Assembly (NCBI GenBank): GCA_963693285.1
Contig: OY848923.1
Coordinates: 1,465,026 to 1,529,025 of the forward strand
Origin: Xestospongia muta
Taxonomy: Eukaryota > Porifera > Demospongiae > Haplosclerida > Petrosiidae
DNA length: 64,000 bases
Direction: 5' to 3'
Both the position numbers and the translations under genes were made by a program. Positions 45,401-58,887 of the stretch are shown piece after piece; position 1 is the first letter of the stretch; each line of letters starts with the position of its first letter. A model generated the notes under the pieces. That model was given only the letters and a program-made list of their open reading frames with translations, did no database searches and was not told the origin of the DNA.

Positions 45401-46082
45401 AATTATTTGTGGGTTTTAGTTTGTGGTTCTGATTATCGATTATGAAATAATTAGTGGTTCGTGGTTACAAATTTCCAACTATGAAAAGGAATGTTTATTA
45501 CATAGATGCTTAATTTATGTTTAGACTAAGTATCTATGGTATTACTGAGGTCCACTATCATATTGTAACAATGTCTTTACTATGAACAGTTACACTCATT
45601 CTACTTACAATATCAACATTAAAATAACATAAACTATTTTAAGTAACAAACATAATGAATTCAAGTATATGACTCTACTATATATATATATATATATATA
45701 TATATCATAAAAGCAACAATCATTCATTCATGATCCACAGACTTACTATAACAGCTTACTAGGTCATACACTACTCTATTATATAATAGTTGAAGAGTAA
45801 GTTAATACATGGTTGTACCTTGTATCCGTCCATCATTCCAACGATTTCTATTGCAACTGGAAACTCAGGTGTTGATGCGTAAACATCTAATTCAACACGA
45901 CATTTAGGACACTTTGGATCAACTTTCAAAGAATTTTGAAGACAACGATTGCAGAAGACGTGTTGACATGGAAGGGCTCGAGGGTCTTTATACAATTCAA
46001 GACAAATAGCACATAACAAACAGTCTTTTATAGGTAAGAGAATAAGACTTGTATCTGCTAGCGGTTCCTGACAATAAGCCAT
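42435..46082 (-). CDS. T4: TRIM-NHL type A with long intron
   Basis: RING exon 46082-45819 (MAYCQEPLADTSLILLPIKD; all eight zinc ligands) and main exon 44270-42435; 699 residues. An in-frame ATG exists upstream (46148), but the start is placed at 46082 by alignment to T1. Relative to T1, the proline-rich start lacks one residue, and the coiled coil has a local change (ITYFSDATIAMITEQKKIL). The NHL end is standard (DWEKEAVLVF). The intron is 1,548 bp because a TTAA-flanked element (44452-45293) has entered it. Confidence 0.9.
44452..45293. mobile_element. TTAA-flanked element in T4 intron (piggyBac-like MITE candidate)
   Basis: 842 bp between TTAA at 44448-44451 and 45294-45297. The right end, complemented, reads CCTTGCTGTGCTTGGGCACA and the left end TCTTGCTGCGGTGGGCAGTG, imperfect inverted termini. 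Absent from the same intron of all other T genes. No transposase frame; contains a CA run (45232-45248) and a large internal palindrome. Confidence 0.6.
44625..44688. repeat. 64-bp near-perfect palindrome
   Basis: Two 32-bp arms (ATTCTGTGGTATACGTCACT... and its complement) with one mismatch and no loop, inside the TTAA-flanked element. Could form a cruciform or a long RNA hairpin. Confidence 0.85.
45679..45705. repeat. (TA)n microsatellite
   Basis: TA run in the T4 intron about 115 bp downstream of the RING exon donor. Confidence 0.9.
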
Positions 46083-46302
46083 TTTAATTTTATCCAAAGT
46101 TTGACAAAAATTAATGCTGAAAATGTTGCTATTTTTGTACACGCCCAATTAAGCATGTGCGGTTGCGTGTTCATCATATTGTATATACTTACAACTTTCT
46201 ACAAAATTTCCAAAGTCAAACTAGTACACACATGTACAAACACTAAGTATAAAACTAGATGACTTGACAAACAAAAAGAAAAATATAAAAACATTGAATT
46301 AT

Positions 46303-48897
46303 TTAAAAAACAAACACAGCTTCTTTCTCCCAATCACACACCCACACAAATCCATCAAGATCTACAGCAATACCACAAGGAGATTGTAAGTATCCTTCTC
46401 CTATATGACTAACTAGTTGACCATCTAGAGAGAACACAGACACACGTGATGCTCCCTTTTCTGTTACATACACATAGTCTCCATTAATACAGATGCCTCG
46501 AGGATCTTTTAGTATATGTTGTTCATCTTGCATACCAATATAATGTTGAAAAGCACCATTAACAGCTAGTACTTGTACTCTATTGCTAGTATCGATAACA
46601 TACATTCTGTCTTTGTCATCAAAAGCTATATCCATACAATGATTAAAACGACCTGGTTCATTACCAAAACTACCAATTGAGACAATAAAGTCAAGTGTGT
46701 TAAGATCATATACTAAAATGTTATTACGACCACTGTTACATATATAGAGGTGGTCTCGATTTATTGTTATTCCACAAGGTCCATCGAACATGCTATGATC
46801 AGAGAAGGCGTGAACTCTTTCTCCTGATAAATTATATTTTATAACTTTGTTTCGACCATGACAAGATTTATAGATACTTCCATCAGGACCCACACAAATG
46901 CCTGACACCTGACGAAGTTTTACCGATGAGGAACGAAAAGTGTTACCAATTAATTTTTGAGTTTGTTTATCAAATGTTGTAATATCAGTCTTTGTTCCAA
47001 TATAGACCAACTCTGATGACTTTTCATGACTGGAGGTAGCCACTCCCCAACATTTTGATAAATTATTATTAATAAAAGTTTGAACAGGTTTTTGCAAGTC
47101 ACGAGGATGGACAGGAACAAAGAAACAAGTAGGTAGTACTATATCATCCACCTGTATTATAAGATTGTATCGTCCTCGAACATTAGGTTGATAAGCAATG
47201 ATATAATAATCTTTGTTTGTCTCAACAAACACTGGTAGTAACTCAGGAATTGCAGACTTACTAACAAGTCTTCCAAGGGAGCTTAACTTTACAGTAATGT
47301 CACTTACTTCACTTTGTGTATGACAATAGATATAATTGATACTGTTGAGAGATGGAGACTCTAGTCCAGCTCCGGAAAGTACTATATGACTCTTCTCTTG
47401 AATTTTTCCAGGTTTGGTGGGTAATAGTGATTGTAAAGTGGTATGGTTAGGAATACATCTAGTAAGGTGTATTGGAGCTGGTGAGGGGATAGACCAAATT
47501 AATTTGAGATTCCTAAGTATTGGCTCAACATCAGACATCACTTTATCTTTGTTTATAAGGAATAATTCAGGCGATTCTTGCTTAATGACACTGTCTATTG
47601 ATTGTAATGTTTTCTCAGCTTCTTCTAGCAATTTCAAGGGCATCTCCTTCTTTTTATCAAGTTCTGCTAACTTATCGGCTCTTAGTTTATTAGTTTGTTG
47701 TACAAGAACTTTTTTTTTCTCAGTAATCATAGCAATAGCGGCCTCAAAGTAATTAGTAATACATTGTACAGCTTCATCACATTCTGTGTCAAAGTTTTGT
47801 TTGGTTTCATCAATGTTAGCAATATAGGTATGGATTTCATGACAATGTCCTTCGATGCTAAATTTTGGACCTTCAAATTCAGCTTTAAGTGCTACAGCAG
47901 CTTCTGATATTTGTGTTATTTTATGTCTACTGTGACTGGAGATACAAGAACTACATATTAACTTCATACATTGCTCGCTCTCACAATAAAACTCTAGAGG
48001 CTTATCAGGATGATCAGGACAGGGGTAAACAATAGGAAGAGAGGGTTGAAGAGGTGTTTGAGGAACAGTGGGTGTGTTTGCTTGTGGTGCTTTTATTGGA
48101 GATAACATTTGTTGTTCATGGACACTTTTCCTTCGTGATTCCTATTTTGGGAAATTCAGAAGCAGATCACTCCACATAATTGTAGTATTACCGTAAGTGG
48201 AAATTTGTTTGTATAAATACATTTGTGGGTTTTACTTTGTGGTTTTGAGGATTAATTATAAAATAATTTGTGGTTCATGGTTGCAAGTTGCCAACTTTGA
48301 AAACTAATATTTATTACACATATAGTTAATTTATGCTTAGATTAAGTATCTATGGTATTATTGAAATCCACTATCATATTGTAAGAATGTTTTACTATGA
48401 CCACTCATTCTATTTACATTATCAACATTAAAATAACATAAACTACTTTAACAAATAAAAACACTTAATTGATCAATTATATATATACTTTTCTATCAAA
48501 GTCAACTCTACTATATCATAAAAGCAACATTCATTCATGATTGAGTCACAGACTTACTATAACAGTTTACTAGGTCATACACTACATATTCTAATATACA
48601 ATAGTTGAAGAGTAAGTTAATACATGGTTGTACCTTGTATCCGTCCATCATTCCAACGATTTCTATTGCAATTGGAAACTCAGGTGTTGATGCGTAAACA
48701 TCTAATTCAACACGACATTTAGGACACTTTGGATCAACTTTCAAAGAACTTTGAAGACAACGATTGCAGAAGACGTGTTGACATGGAAGGGCTCGAGGGT
48801 CTTTATACAATTCAAGACAAATAGCACATAACAAACAGTCTTTTATAGGTAAGAGAATAAGACTTGTATCTGCTGGAGGATCCTGACAATAAGCCAT
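46303..48897 (-). CDS. T5: TRIM-NHL type A
   Basis: RING exon 48897-48634 (MAYCQDPPADTS) and main exon 48141-46303; 700 residues, open. Compared with T1: first residues of exon 2 are ESRRKSVHEQQ, the coiled coil reads MITEKKKVLVQQTNKLRADK, SVIKQESPELFLINKD is changed, and the C-terminus ends AVFVF instead of AVLVF. Zinc ligands of RING and B-box are all present. Shares several private changes with T6. Confidence 0.9.
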
Positions 48898-49113
48898 TTT
48901 AATTTTATCCAAAGTTTGACAAAAATTAATGCTGAAAATATTGCTATTTTGTACACGCCCAATTAAGCATGTGCGGTTGCGTGTTCATCATATTGTATAT
49001 ACTTACAACTTTCTACAAAATTTCTAAAGTCAAACTAGTACACACATGTACAGAATAAGTATAAAACTAGATGACTTGACAAACAAAAAGAAAAATATAA
49101 AATATTGAATTAA

Positions 49114-51714
49114 TTAAAAAACAAACACAGCCTCTTTCTCCCAGTCACACACCCACACAAATCCATCAAGATCTACAGCAATACCACAAGGAGATTGTAA
49201 GTATCCTTCTCCTATATGACTAACTAGTTGACCATCTAGAGAGAAGACAGACACACGTGATGCTCCCTTTTCTGTTACATACACATAGTCTCCATTAACA
49301 CAGATGCCTCGAGGATCTTTTAGTATATGTTGTTCATCTTGTATACCAATATAATGTTGAAAAGCACCATTAACATCTAGTACTTGTACTCTATTGCTAG
49401 TATCGATAACATACATTCTGTCTTTGTCATCAAAAGCTATATCCATACAGTGATTGAAACAACCTGGTTCATTACCAAAACTACCAATTGAGACAATAAA
49501 ATCAAGTGTATTAAGATCATATACTAAAATGTTATTACGACCACTGTTACATATATAGAGATGGTCTCGATTTATTGTTATTCCACAAGGTCCATCGAAC
49601 ATGCTATGATCAGAGAAGTCGTGAACTCTTTCTCCTGATAAATTATATTTTATAACTTTGTTTCGACCATGACAAGATTTGTAGACACTTCCATCAAGAC
49701 TCACACAAATGCCTGATACCTGACGAGGTTTCACCGATGAAGAACGAAAAGTGTTACCAATTAATTTTTGAGTTTGTTTATCAAACGTTGTAATATCCGT
49801 CTTTGTTCCAATGTAGACTAACTCTGATGACTTTTTATGACTAGAGGTAGCCACTCCCCAACATTTTGATAAGTTACTATTAATAAAAGTTTGAACTGGT
49901 TCCTGTAAGTCACGAGGATGGACAGGAACAAAGAAACAAGTAGGTAGTACTATATCATCCACCTGTATTATAAGATTGTATCGTCCTCGAACATTAGGTT
50001 GATATGCAATGATATAATCTTTGTTTGTCTCAACAAACACTGGTAATAACTCAGGAATTGCAGACTGACTAACAAGTCTTCCAAGGGAGCTTAACTTTAC
50101 AGTAATGTCACTTACTTCACTTTGTGTATGACAATAGATATAATTGATACTGTTGAGAGATGGAGACTCTAGTCCAGCTCCACTGAGTATTATATGACTC
50201 TTCTCTTGAATTTTTCCAGGTTTGGTGGGTAATAGTGATTGTAAAGTGGTATGGTTAGGAATACATCTAGTAAGGTGTATTGGAGCTGGTGAGGGCATAG
50301 ACCAAATTAATTTGAGATTCCTAAGTATTGGCTCAACATCAGACATCACTTTATCTTTGTTTTTTAGGAATAATTCAGGTGAATCTTCCTTAATGATACT
50401 GTCCATTGATTGTAATGTTTTCTCAGCTTCAGCTAGTAATTTCAAGGGCATCTCCTTCTTTTTATCAAGTTCTGCTAACGTATTGGCTCTTAGTTGATTA
50501 GTTTGTTGTACAAGAACTTTTTTTTGCTCAGTAAACATAGCAATAGCAGCCTCAAAGTAATTAGTAATACATTGTACAGCTTCATCACATTCTGTATCAA
50601 AGTTTTGTTTGGTTTCATCAATGCTAGCAATATAGGTATGGATTTCATGACAATGTCCTTCGATGCTAAATTTTGGACCTTCAAATTCAGCTTTAAGTGC
50701 TATAGCAGCTTCTGATATTTGTGTTATTTTATGTCTACTGTGACTGGAGATACAAGAGCTACATATTAACTTCATACATTGCTCGCTCTCACAATAAAAC
50801 TCTAGAGGCTTATCAGGATGATCAGGACAGGGGTAAACAATAGGAAGAGAGGGTTGAAGAGGTGTTTGAGGAACAGTGGGTGTGTTTGCTTGTGGTGCTT
50901 TTATTGGAGATAACATTTGTTGTTCATGGACACTTTTCCTTCGTGATTCCTATTTTGGGAAATTCAGAAGCAGATCACTCCACATAATTGTAGTATTAGC
51001 AGTTAATGAATATTATTACTGTAAGTGGAAATTTGTTTGTATAAATACATCAAATATTTGTGGGTTTTAGTTTGTGGTTTTGAGGATTAATTATAAAAAT
51101 AATTTGTGGTTCATGGTTGCAAGTTTCCAACTTTGAAAACTAATATTTATTACATAGATAGTATCTATGGTATTACTGAAATCCACTATCATATTGTAAG
51201 AATGTTTTACAATATGACCACTCATTCTATTTACATTATCAACATTAAAATAACATAAACTACTTTAACAAATAAACACACTTAATTGATCAATTATATA
51301 CTTTTCTATCAAAGTCAACTCTACTATATCATAAAAGCAACAATCATTCATTCATGATTGATTCACAGACTTACTATAACAGCTTACTAGGTCATACACT
51401 ACATATTCTAATATATAATAGTTGAAGAGTAAGTTAATACATGGTTGTACCTTGTATCCGTCCATCATTCCAACGATTTCTATTGCAACTGGAAACTCAG
51501 GTGTTGATACATAAACATCTAATTCAACACGACATTTAGGACACTTTGGATCAACTTTCAAAGAATTTTGAAGACAACGATTGCAGAAAACATGTTGACA
51601 TGGAAGAGCTCGAGGGTCTTTATACAAGTCAAGACAAATAGCACATAACAAACAGTCTTTTATAGGTAAGAGAATAAGACTTGTATCTGCTGGAGGATCC
51701 TGGCAATCAGCCAT
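49114..51714 (-). CDS. T6: TRIM-NHL type A
   Basis: RING exon 51714-51451 and main exon 50949-49114; 699 residues. One Tyr codon is missing in the filamin-like domain (NKDYIIAYQ versus NKDYYIIAYQ), an in-frame change. Other differences: ICVSLDGSVYKSC in the first classical NHL repeat and the ending AVFVF. The RING exon reads CLDLYKDPRALPC, as in T3. Confidence 0.9.
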
Positions 51715-51918
51715 TTTAATTTATACAAAGTTTGACAAAATGGTGCTACTTTTGTACACGCCCAATTAAGCATGTGCTGTATGCTTGTTCATCATGTTGG
51801 ATATATTTACAACTTTCCACAAACATTCAAAAGTCAAACTAGTACACACATGTACAGAATAAGTATAAAACTAGATGACTTGACAAACAAAAAGAAAAAT
51901 ATAAAAATATTGAATTAA

Positions 51919-54795
51919 TTAAAACACTAGTACAGCTTCTTTCTCCCAGTCACACACCCACACAAATCCATCAAGATCTACAGCAATACCACAAGGAGAT
52001 TGTAAGTATCCTTCTCCTATATGACTAACTAGTTGACCATCTAGAGAGAAGACAGACACACGTGATGCTCCCTTTTCTGTTACATACACATAGTCTCCAT
52101 TAACACAGATGCCTCGAGGATCTTGTAGTATATGTTGTTCATCTTGCATACCAATATAATGTTGAAAAGCACCATTAACAGCTAGTACTTGTACTCTATT
52201 GCTAGTATCGATAACATACATTCTGTCTTTGTCATCAAAAGCAATATCCATACAATGATTAAAACGACCTGGTTCATTACCAAAACAACCAATTGAGACA
52301 ATAAAGTCAAGTGTGTTAAGATCATATACTAAAATGTTATTACGACCACTGTTACATATATAGAGGTGGTCTCGATTTATTGCTATCCCACAAGGTCCAT
52401 CAAACATGTTATGATCAGAGAAGGCGTGAACTCTTTCTCCTGATAAATTATATTTTATAACTTTGTTTCGACCATGACAAGATTTGTAGATACTTCCATC
52501 AGAACCCACACAAATACCTGATACCTGACGAAGCTTTGGAGAAGATAAATTAATACCAGATGATTTTCCAATTCCTCCTAGTTTCCCTGTTTGTTTATCA
52601 AGAACAACAATATCAGTCTTTGTTCCAATGTAGAGTAACTCTGAACTATATTCATGACTGGAGGTAGCTACTGCCCAGCATTTTGATAGAGTAGTGCTGA
52701 AAGTTTGAACTGGCTTTTGTAGATGTTTAGGATGAATAGGAATAAAGAAACGAATAGGTTGTACTGTATTGTCCCCTTCTATCACAAGATTGTACCTTCC
52801 ACGAACAGTAGGCTGATAAGCAATGATATAATAAGATTTTCTTGCCTCAACTAATACTGGGAGAAACTCAGGGACAAAAAACTTGTGAATATGTCTTCCT
52901 AGGGGACTTAATTTCACAGTGACTTTAGCTAGTTCACTTTGTGTGTGACAGTAGATATAGTTGATACTGTGTAGAGAAGGGGATTCTAACCCAGCTCCAA
53001 AAAGGTATGTACATTGCTCTTCTTTGATTTCACCAGCTTTAGTTGGTAATAGTGCCTGTAAGGTAGTACTGTCTGGTATATATGTGTTGAAGTGTGATGG
53101 CAATGTGAAAGAGGCAGATAAAAAGAAGCTACGATTGTTCTTGAGGTTTAGCTCAATATCGTCCATCACCTTGTCTTTATTTTTAAAGAACGCCTGTGGT
53201 GATGTTTCATCAATGATGCTATCTAGTAATATTAGGGTTTTTTCAGTTTCATTGAGCAATTGAGATGATAAATTTATCATTGTGTTGAGTTTGGATAACT
53301 CACTAACCTTTACTTGGTTAACTTGCTGTACAAGAGCTACTTTCTGCTCAGTAAACATGGTCACTGCAGCATCAAAAAAGGTAGCAATTGATTGGATAGC
53401 TTTGTCACAGCTTTCATTAAGACTCTGTTTAGTTTCATTAACTTTAGCAATATAGCTACGAATTTGCTGACATTGTCCTTCAATACTAACTTTGGGACCT
53501 TCAAATTCATCTTTAAAAGTTTCGGCAGCTTCTGATGTCCACTGGCACTGTGGCTGGAGACACATTGTGAGCACACAAGTTTCAAACATCTTTCATTCTC
53601 ACAGTAAAGGTCTAATGGCATATTGGAATGAGCATCACACATGTAGGTAACTGGAAGAGAGCGCTCAAGTACATTTGGTTTCTCTGTTGATTCTGTTGGC
53701 TCAGTCATGGGAACAGAGTTTGATCTTTTAAGTACATTTCTTCCTCGCCTCGTGATCAGCGCCTATATATATATATTAAAAAAGAAATATTATTACATAG
53801 CAATGTAAACATCATTCATTGTACAAATGCACATACGATTTGAATGTATTATACCAGTATATAAAATGTATTATATATAAAATTTGATCAAAAAGGGAGT
53901 TTTTAATGATTAGAGTTTGACATACATGTCCTACAATAACAGTAGTAACAAACATTGTACATATTAATTGAGCAATTATGGATCATGAAATATGCGTATA
54001 TAACTACAATAACAGACTATATGAAGTAACTACATTCTAGTAAGTCATACAGCTGTGGCTTACACAACACAATGATTATACTTAAACACTATATGATGTG
54101 TTATAGTAGTAGAGTAATAATATTGAACAATGAGGGTTTTTTAGGTTAAATGCATGCATATTACTGCTGTTAAATTAAATAGCTCTAATTATTATTATAA
54201 TAGAACAACAACAAATTAGTTGATGAAATTTGATGTAAACATAACCATGGATATTATAGACTAGTATACTATAGTCTATAATATCCATGACATAACACTG
54301 TTTTGATTACTAGTATCCTATGGAATGTAATATTTTACATAGAATCTTTTCTTTGTCTAAAAATAAAAGTAAATTCAAACATTTGATAAACAGTTAATTT
54401 CATATGACATGAGTTAGTATGTTTACTTTCAGTTTACTCCAACTAACAGTTTGAAAATTTTTAATTTTTTTAATAGAGTAAAAATTAAATTAAGTGACAA
54501 CATTGTCATACGATTGATAGATTAGATTTAAAGTCAATAATTTACATACCACATTAACACCTTCCATTACTCTCTTAATTTGAAATGCACCTGGAAAATC
54601 AGTAATATTTGACAAATCGTATCGACATTCAGGACATTTTGGGTCAGCTGTTGAGATCACACTTTGTAGACATTTATTGCAGAAAACATGCTGACATGGA
54701 AGAGCTCGAGGATCATTGTAAATTTCCAGGCAAACAGCACATTGTAGGGTGTCTTTTATCGGTGAGAGGGTGTCTGCTTTTTCAAAACCGTCCAT
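51919..54795 (-). pseudogene. T7: TRIM-NHL type B, frameshifted
   Basis: RING exon 54795-54550 and main exon 53762-51919. Close copy of T2, but 16 nt are missing at about 53536 (T2 has CAGCTGTTAATTTATG between GATG and TCCACTGG), so the B-box frame runs into a different frame after SASGHQKLPKLL and the rest (coiled coil, filamin, NHL) is only open in another frame. As read, the product is RING plus B-box with an aberrant tail, possibly a dominant-negative stub or a pseudogene. The remaining 1.6 kb show no stop, so the break is young or a sequence error. Confidence 0.85.
54246..54289. repeat. Perfect palindrome in T7 intron
   Basis: Duplicate of the palindrome at 37815-37858; both arms unchanged. 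Confidence 0.85.
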
Positions 54796-54963
54796 TTCCT
54801 AAAGCTGGCGTTTCACGTATCGTCAGTAGGCGTGACGGGATACGAACACGCAAGATCCCAATTATTAACACTTTAATGATTATAACCGTTTACAGCTATT
54901 ATACTGTTGCAAATCCACACCACGTGATCAACATGTTTGTTTAAAAGTAGATTGAATTTCTGG

Positions 54964-55112
54964 CGAAGTGATAAAAGCCGGAATTGAAATACGGAAACGA
55001 AAGGAAAGGAAAGGGAAAGGAAATAATATTCATGAGAGTTAGGGTTTAGGGTTTCTTTTCTGTTTTGTTTCGTTTCATTTCCGTATTTCAATTCTTGCTT
55101 TTATCACTTACC
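54964..55112. mobile_element. MITE, second copy
   Basis: Duplicate of the element at 38533-38681, flanked by GAATTTCTGG and GAATTTCCGG; carried along by the segmental duplication, not an independent insertion, since the flanks also match. Its internal TTTCG-type repeats have diverged slightly. Confidence 0.7.
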
Positions 55113-55122
55113 GAATTTCCGG

Positions 55123-56090
55123 TAAAGATAATTATAGGATCCTTTTGAAGTTCTGTGTTTTACTATAATTCTTAGTTCTGGAGCATTCAAATTTAAATTG
55201 AGGAGATTTTCAAAAATAAGTATCTCCTTCGAATTAGTCTGATTGGTTTATTGTGACTTATGGGTGTGGCTCCAGTAGTAATAATTGATATGTAGATATA
55301 CTTAAACTCCCCCATCACTGATGAAGATAATCCTTTAATTAACAATAATTTATGCAGTATTATTAGTGAAATTGATTTCACTAAATGCCAGAAAGCATGG
55401 ACACAGATTGAGAAGAACAGCAGACTTTAAGTGTTCTTTTAATAAGAATACTAGTTAGATAAGAAGACTAGTTAGTTAGTTAATCAGTTATTTTAATTTT
55501 TAACCAAAAAAACAATTACTTTATTATAATTGTAGTGCAATTTTTGTATTAACTTGAATAATTTCCTAAGGTTTGGATGGAGATAATTAATGTTGCAACA
55601 ACACTAATTATAATATAGATTTTAATTAAGAATTTACTAAGTTGGCTTATTACTTTTAACTAAGGATTCACTAAATAAGGTTATGGTGTAGTCATTGCAA
55701 GTCTTACATGTGTCACTGTAGATATGTACACCAGAATCTGATTAGAGTATTAAAGTCAGTTCTCAAAGGCTTAGCCAATAACTATTCAATATAAATAATT
55801 GTAATATAAATGATGAGTCTAGGTAGCTCACAGTGAATGTTGTACTTTAAATAAATACTATACACTTAACCTTGGAACTTAATTGTATTAATTTCACATA
55901 AGGTTATGGTGTTTCTCTGATGGCTACCTAGATATGCTTGTAATATTAATTAAATAGAATAATAGGTAAAAAATCCCCATACTAAATTACATATAAAAAT
56001 TACATGTGCATATAAAAAATAACAGTAGAAACAAGTTAAGAATCAATGACATTTTAGTATTACAAATTAAAACAAGTGCTTAAAACCTAA
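55123..56090. other. T8-T7 intergenic region
   Basis: Close copy of 38692-39667 with a few small indels; no coding exon seen. Confidence 0.6.
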
Positions 56091-58669
56091 CTAAAACACT
56101 AGAACAGCTTCTTTCTCCCAGTCACACACCCACATAAATCCATCAAGATCTACAGCAATACCACAAGGAGATTGTAAGTATCCTTCTCCTATATGACTAA
56201 CTAGTTGACCATCTAGAGAGAAGACAGATACACGTGATGCTCCCTTTTCTGTTACATACACATTGTCTCCATTAACACAGATGCCTCGAGGATCTTTTAG
56301 TATATGTTCATCTTGCATACCAATATAATGTTGAAAAGCACCATTAACAGCTAGTACTTGTACTCTATTGCTAGTATCGATAACATACATTCTGTCTTTG
56401 TCATCAAAAGCTATATCCATACAATGATTAAAACGACCTGGTTCATTACCAAAACAACCAATTGAGACAATAAAGTCAAGTGTGTTAAGATCATATACTA
56501 AAATGTTATTACGACCACTGTTACATATATAGAGATGGTCTCGATTTATTGCTATCCCACAGGGTCCATCGAACATGTTATGATCAGAGAAGGCGTGAAC
56601 TCTTTCTCCTGATAAATTATATTTTATAACTTTGTTTCGACCATGACAAGATTTATAGATACTTCCATCAGGACCCACACAAATACCTGATACCTGACGA
56701 GGTTTTATCGATGAAGAACGAAAGGTGCTCCCAATTAATTTTTGAGTTTGTTTATCAAACGTTGTAATATCAGTCTTTGTTCCAATATAGACCAACTCTG
56801 ATGACTTTTCATGACTGGAGGTAGCCACTCCCCAACATTTTGATAAATTATTATTAATAAAAGTTTGAACTGGTTTTTGCAAGTCACGAGGATGGACAGG
56901 AACAAAGAAACAAGTAGGTAGTACTATATCATCCACCTGTATTATAAGATTGTATCGTCCTCGAACATTAGGTTGATATGCAATGATATAATAATCTTTG
57001 TTTGTCTCAACAAACACTGGTAGTAACTTAGGAATTGTAGACTGACTAACAAGTCTTCCAAGGGAGCTTAACTTTACAGTAATGTCACTTACTTCACTTT
57101 GTGTATGACAATAGATATAATTGATACTGTTGAGAGATGGAGACTCTAACCCAGCTCCACTGAGTATTATATGACTCTTCTCTTGAATTTTTCCAGGTTT
57201 GGTGGGTAATAGTGATTGTAAAGTGGTATGGTTAGGAATACATCTAGTAAGGTGTATTGGAGCAGGTGAGGCCATAGACCAAATTAATTTGAGATTCCTA
57301 AGTATTGGCTCAACATCAGACATCACCTTATCTTTGTTTATGAGGAATAATTCAGGTGATTTTTTTTTAATGACACTGTCTATTGATTGTAATGTTTTCT
57401 CAGCTTCTGCTAGCAATTTCAAGGGCATCTCCTTCTTTTCATCAAGTTCTGCCAACATATCAACTCTTAGTTGATTAGTTTGTTGTACAAGAACTTTTTT
57501 TTGCTCAGTAAACATAGCAATAGCGGCCTCAAAGTAATTAGTAATACATTGTACAGCTTCATCACATTCTGTATCAAAGTTTTGTTTGGTTTCATCAATG
57601 TTAGCAATATAGGTATGGATTTCATGACAATGTCCTTCGATGCTAAATTTTGGACCTTCAAATTCAGCTTTAAGTGCTATAGCAGCTTCTGATATTTGTG
57701 TTATTTTATGTCTACTGTGACTGGAGATACAAGAGCTGCATATTAACTTCATACATTGCTCGCTCTCACAATAAAACTCTAGAGGTTTATCAGGATGATC
57801 AGGACAAGGGTAAACAATAGGAAGAGAGGGTTGAAGAGGTGTTTGAGGAACAGTGGGTGTGTTTGCTTGCTGTACTGTTATTGGAGATAACATTTGTTGT
57901 TCATGGACACTTTTCCTTTGTGATTTCTATTTTGGGAAATTCAGAAGTAGATCACTCCACATAATTGTAGTATTACCGTAAGTGGAAATTTGTTTGTATA
58001 AATACATCAAACATTTGTGGGTTTTACTTTGTGGATTTGAGGATTGTGGTTCATGGTTGCAAATTGCCAACTTTGAAAACTAATATTTATTACATAGATA
58101 GTTAATTTATGCTTAGATTAAGTATCTATGGTATTACTGAAATCCACTATCATATTGTAAGAATGTTTCACTATGACCACTCATTCTATTTACATTATCA
58201 ACATTAAAATAACATAAACTACTTTAACAAATAAAAACACTTAATTGATCAATTATATACTTTTCTATCAAAGTCAACTCTACTATATCATAAAAGCAAC
58301 AATCATTCATTCATGATTGATTCACAGACTTACTATAACAGTTTACTAGGTCATACACTGCTCTAATATACAATAGTTGAAGAGTAAGTTAATACATGGT
58401 TGTACCTTGTATCCGTCCATCATTCCAACGATTTCTATTGCAACTGGAAACTCAGGTGTTGATACATAAACATCTAATTCAACACGACATTTAGGACACT
58501 TTGGATCAACTTTCAAAGAAATTTGAAGACAACGATTGCAGAAAACATGTTGACATGGAAGGGCTCGAGGGTCATTATACAATTCAAGACAAATAGCACA
58601 TAACAAACAGTCTTTTATAGGCAAGAGAATAAGACTTGTATCTGCTAGCGGTTCCTGACAATAAGCCAT
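56091..58669 (-). CDS. T8: TRIM-NHL type A
   Basis: RING exon 58669-58406 (MAYCQEPLADTS, with CLELYNDPRALPC) and main exon 57926-56091; 699 residues. The acceptor has moved to AAATAG/AAATCAC, still in frame (KSQRKSVHEQQ). One Gln codon is missing before the fifth NHL blade (MQDEHILKDP), and VDLDGFMWVCD replaces VDLDGFVWVCD. It occupies the place that corresponds to T3 in the duplicated block, but is intact. Confidence 0.9.
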
Positions 58670-58887
58670 TTTAATTTTATCTAAAGTTTGACAAAAATTA
58701 ATGCTGAAAATATTGCTATTTTGTACACGCCCAATTAAGCATGTGCGGTTGCGTGTTCATCATATTGTATATACTTACAACTTTCTACAAAATTTCTAAA
58801 GTCAAACTAGTACATACATGTCCAAACACTAAGTATAAAACTAGATGACTTGACAAAAAAAAGAAAAATATAAAAATATTGAATTAA

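Noticed and set aside
46083..46148. Upstream in-frame start for T4 (MGVYKNSNIF) as the real N-terminus
   Set aside because: The extension is not shared by T1, T6 or T9 and covers the position of the conserved promoter block; the start was kept at 46082.
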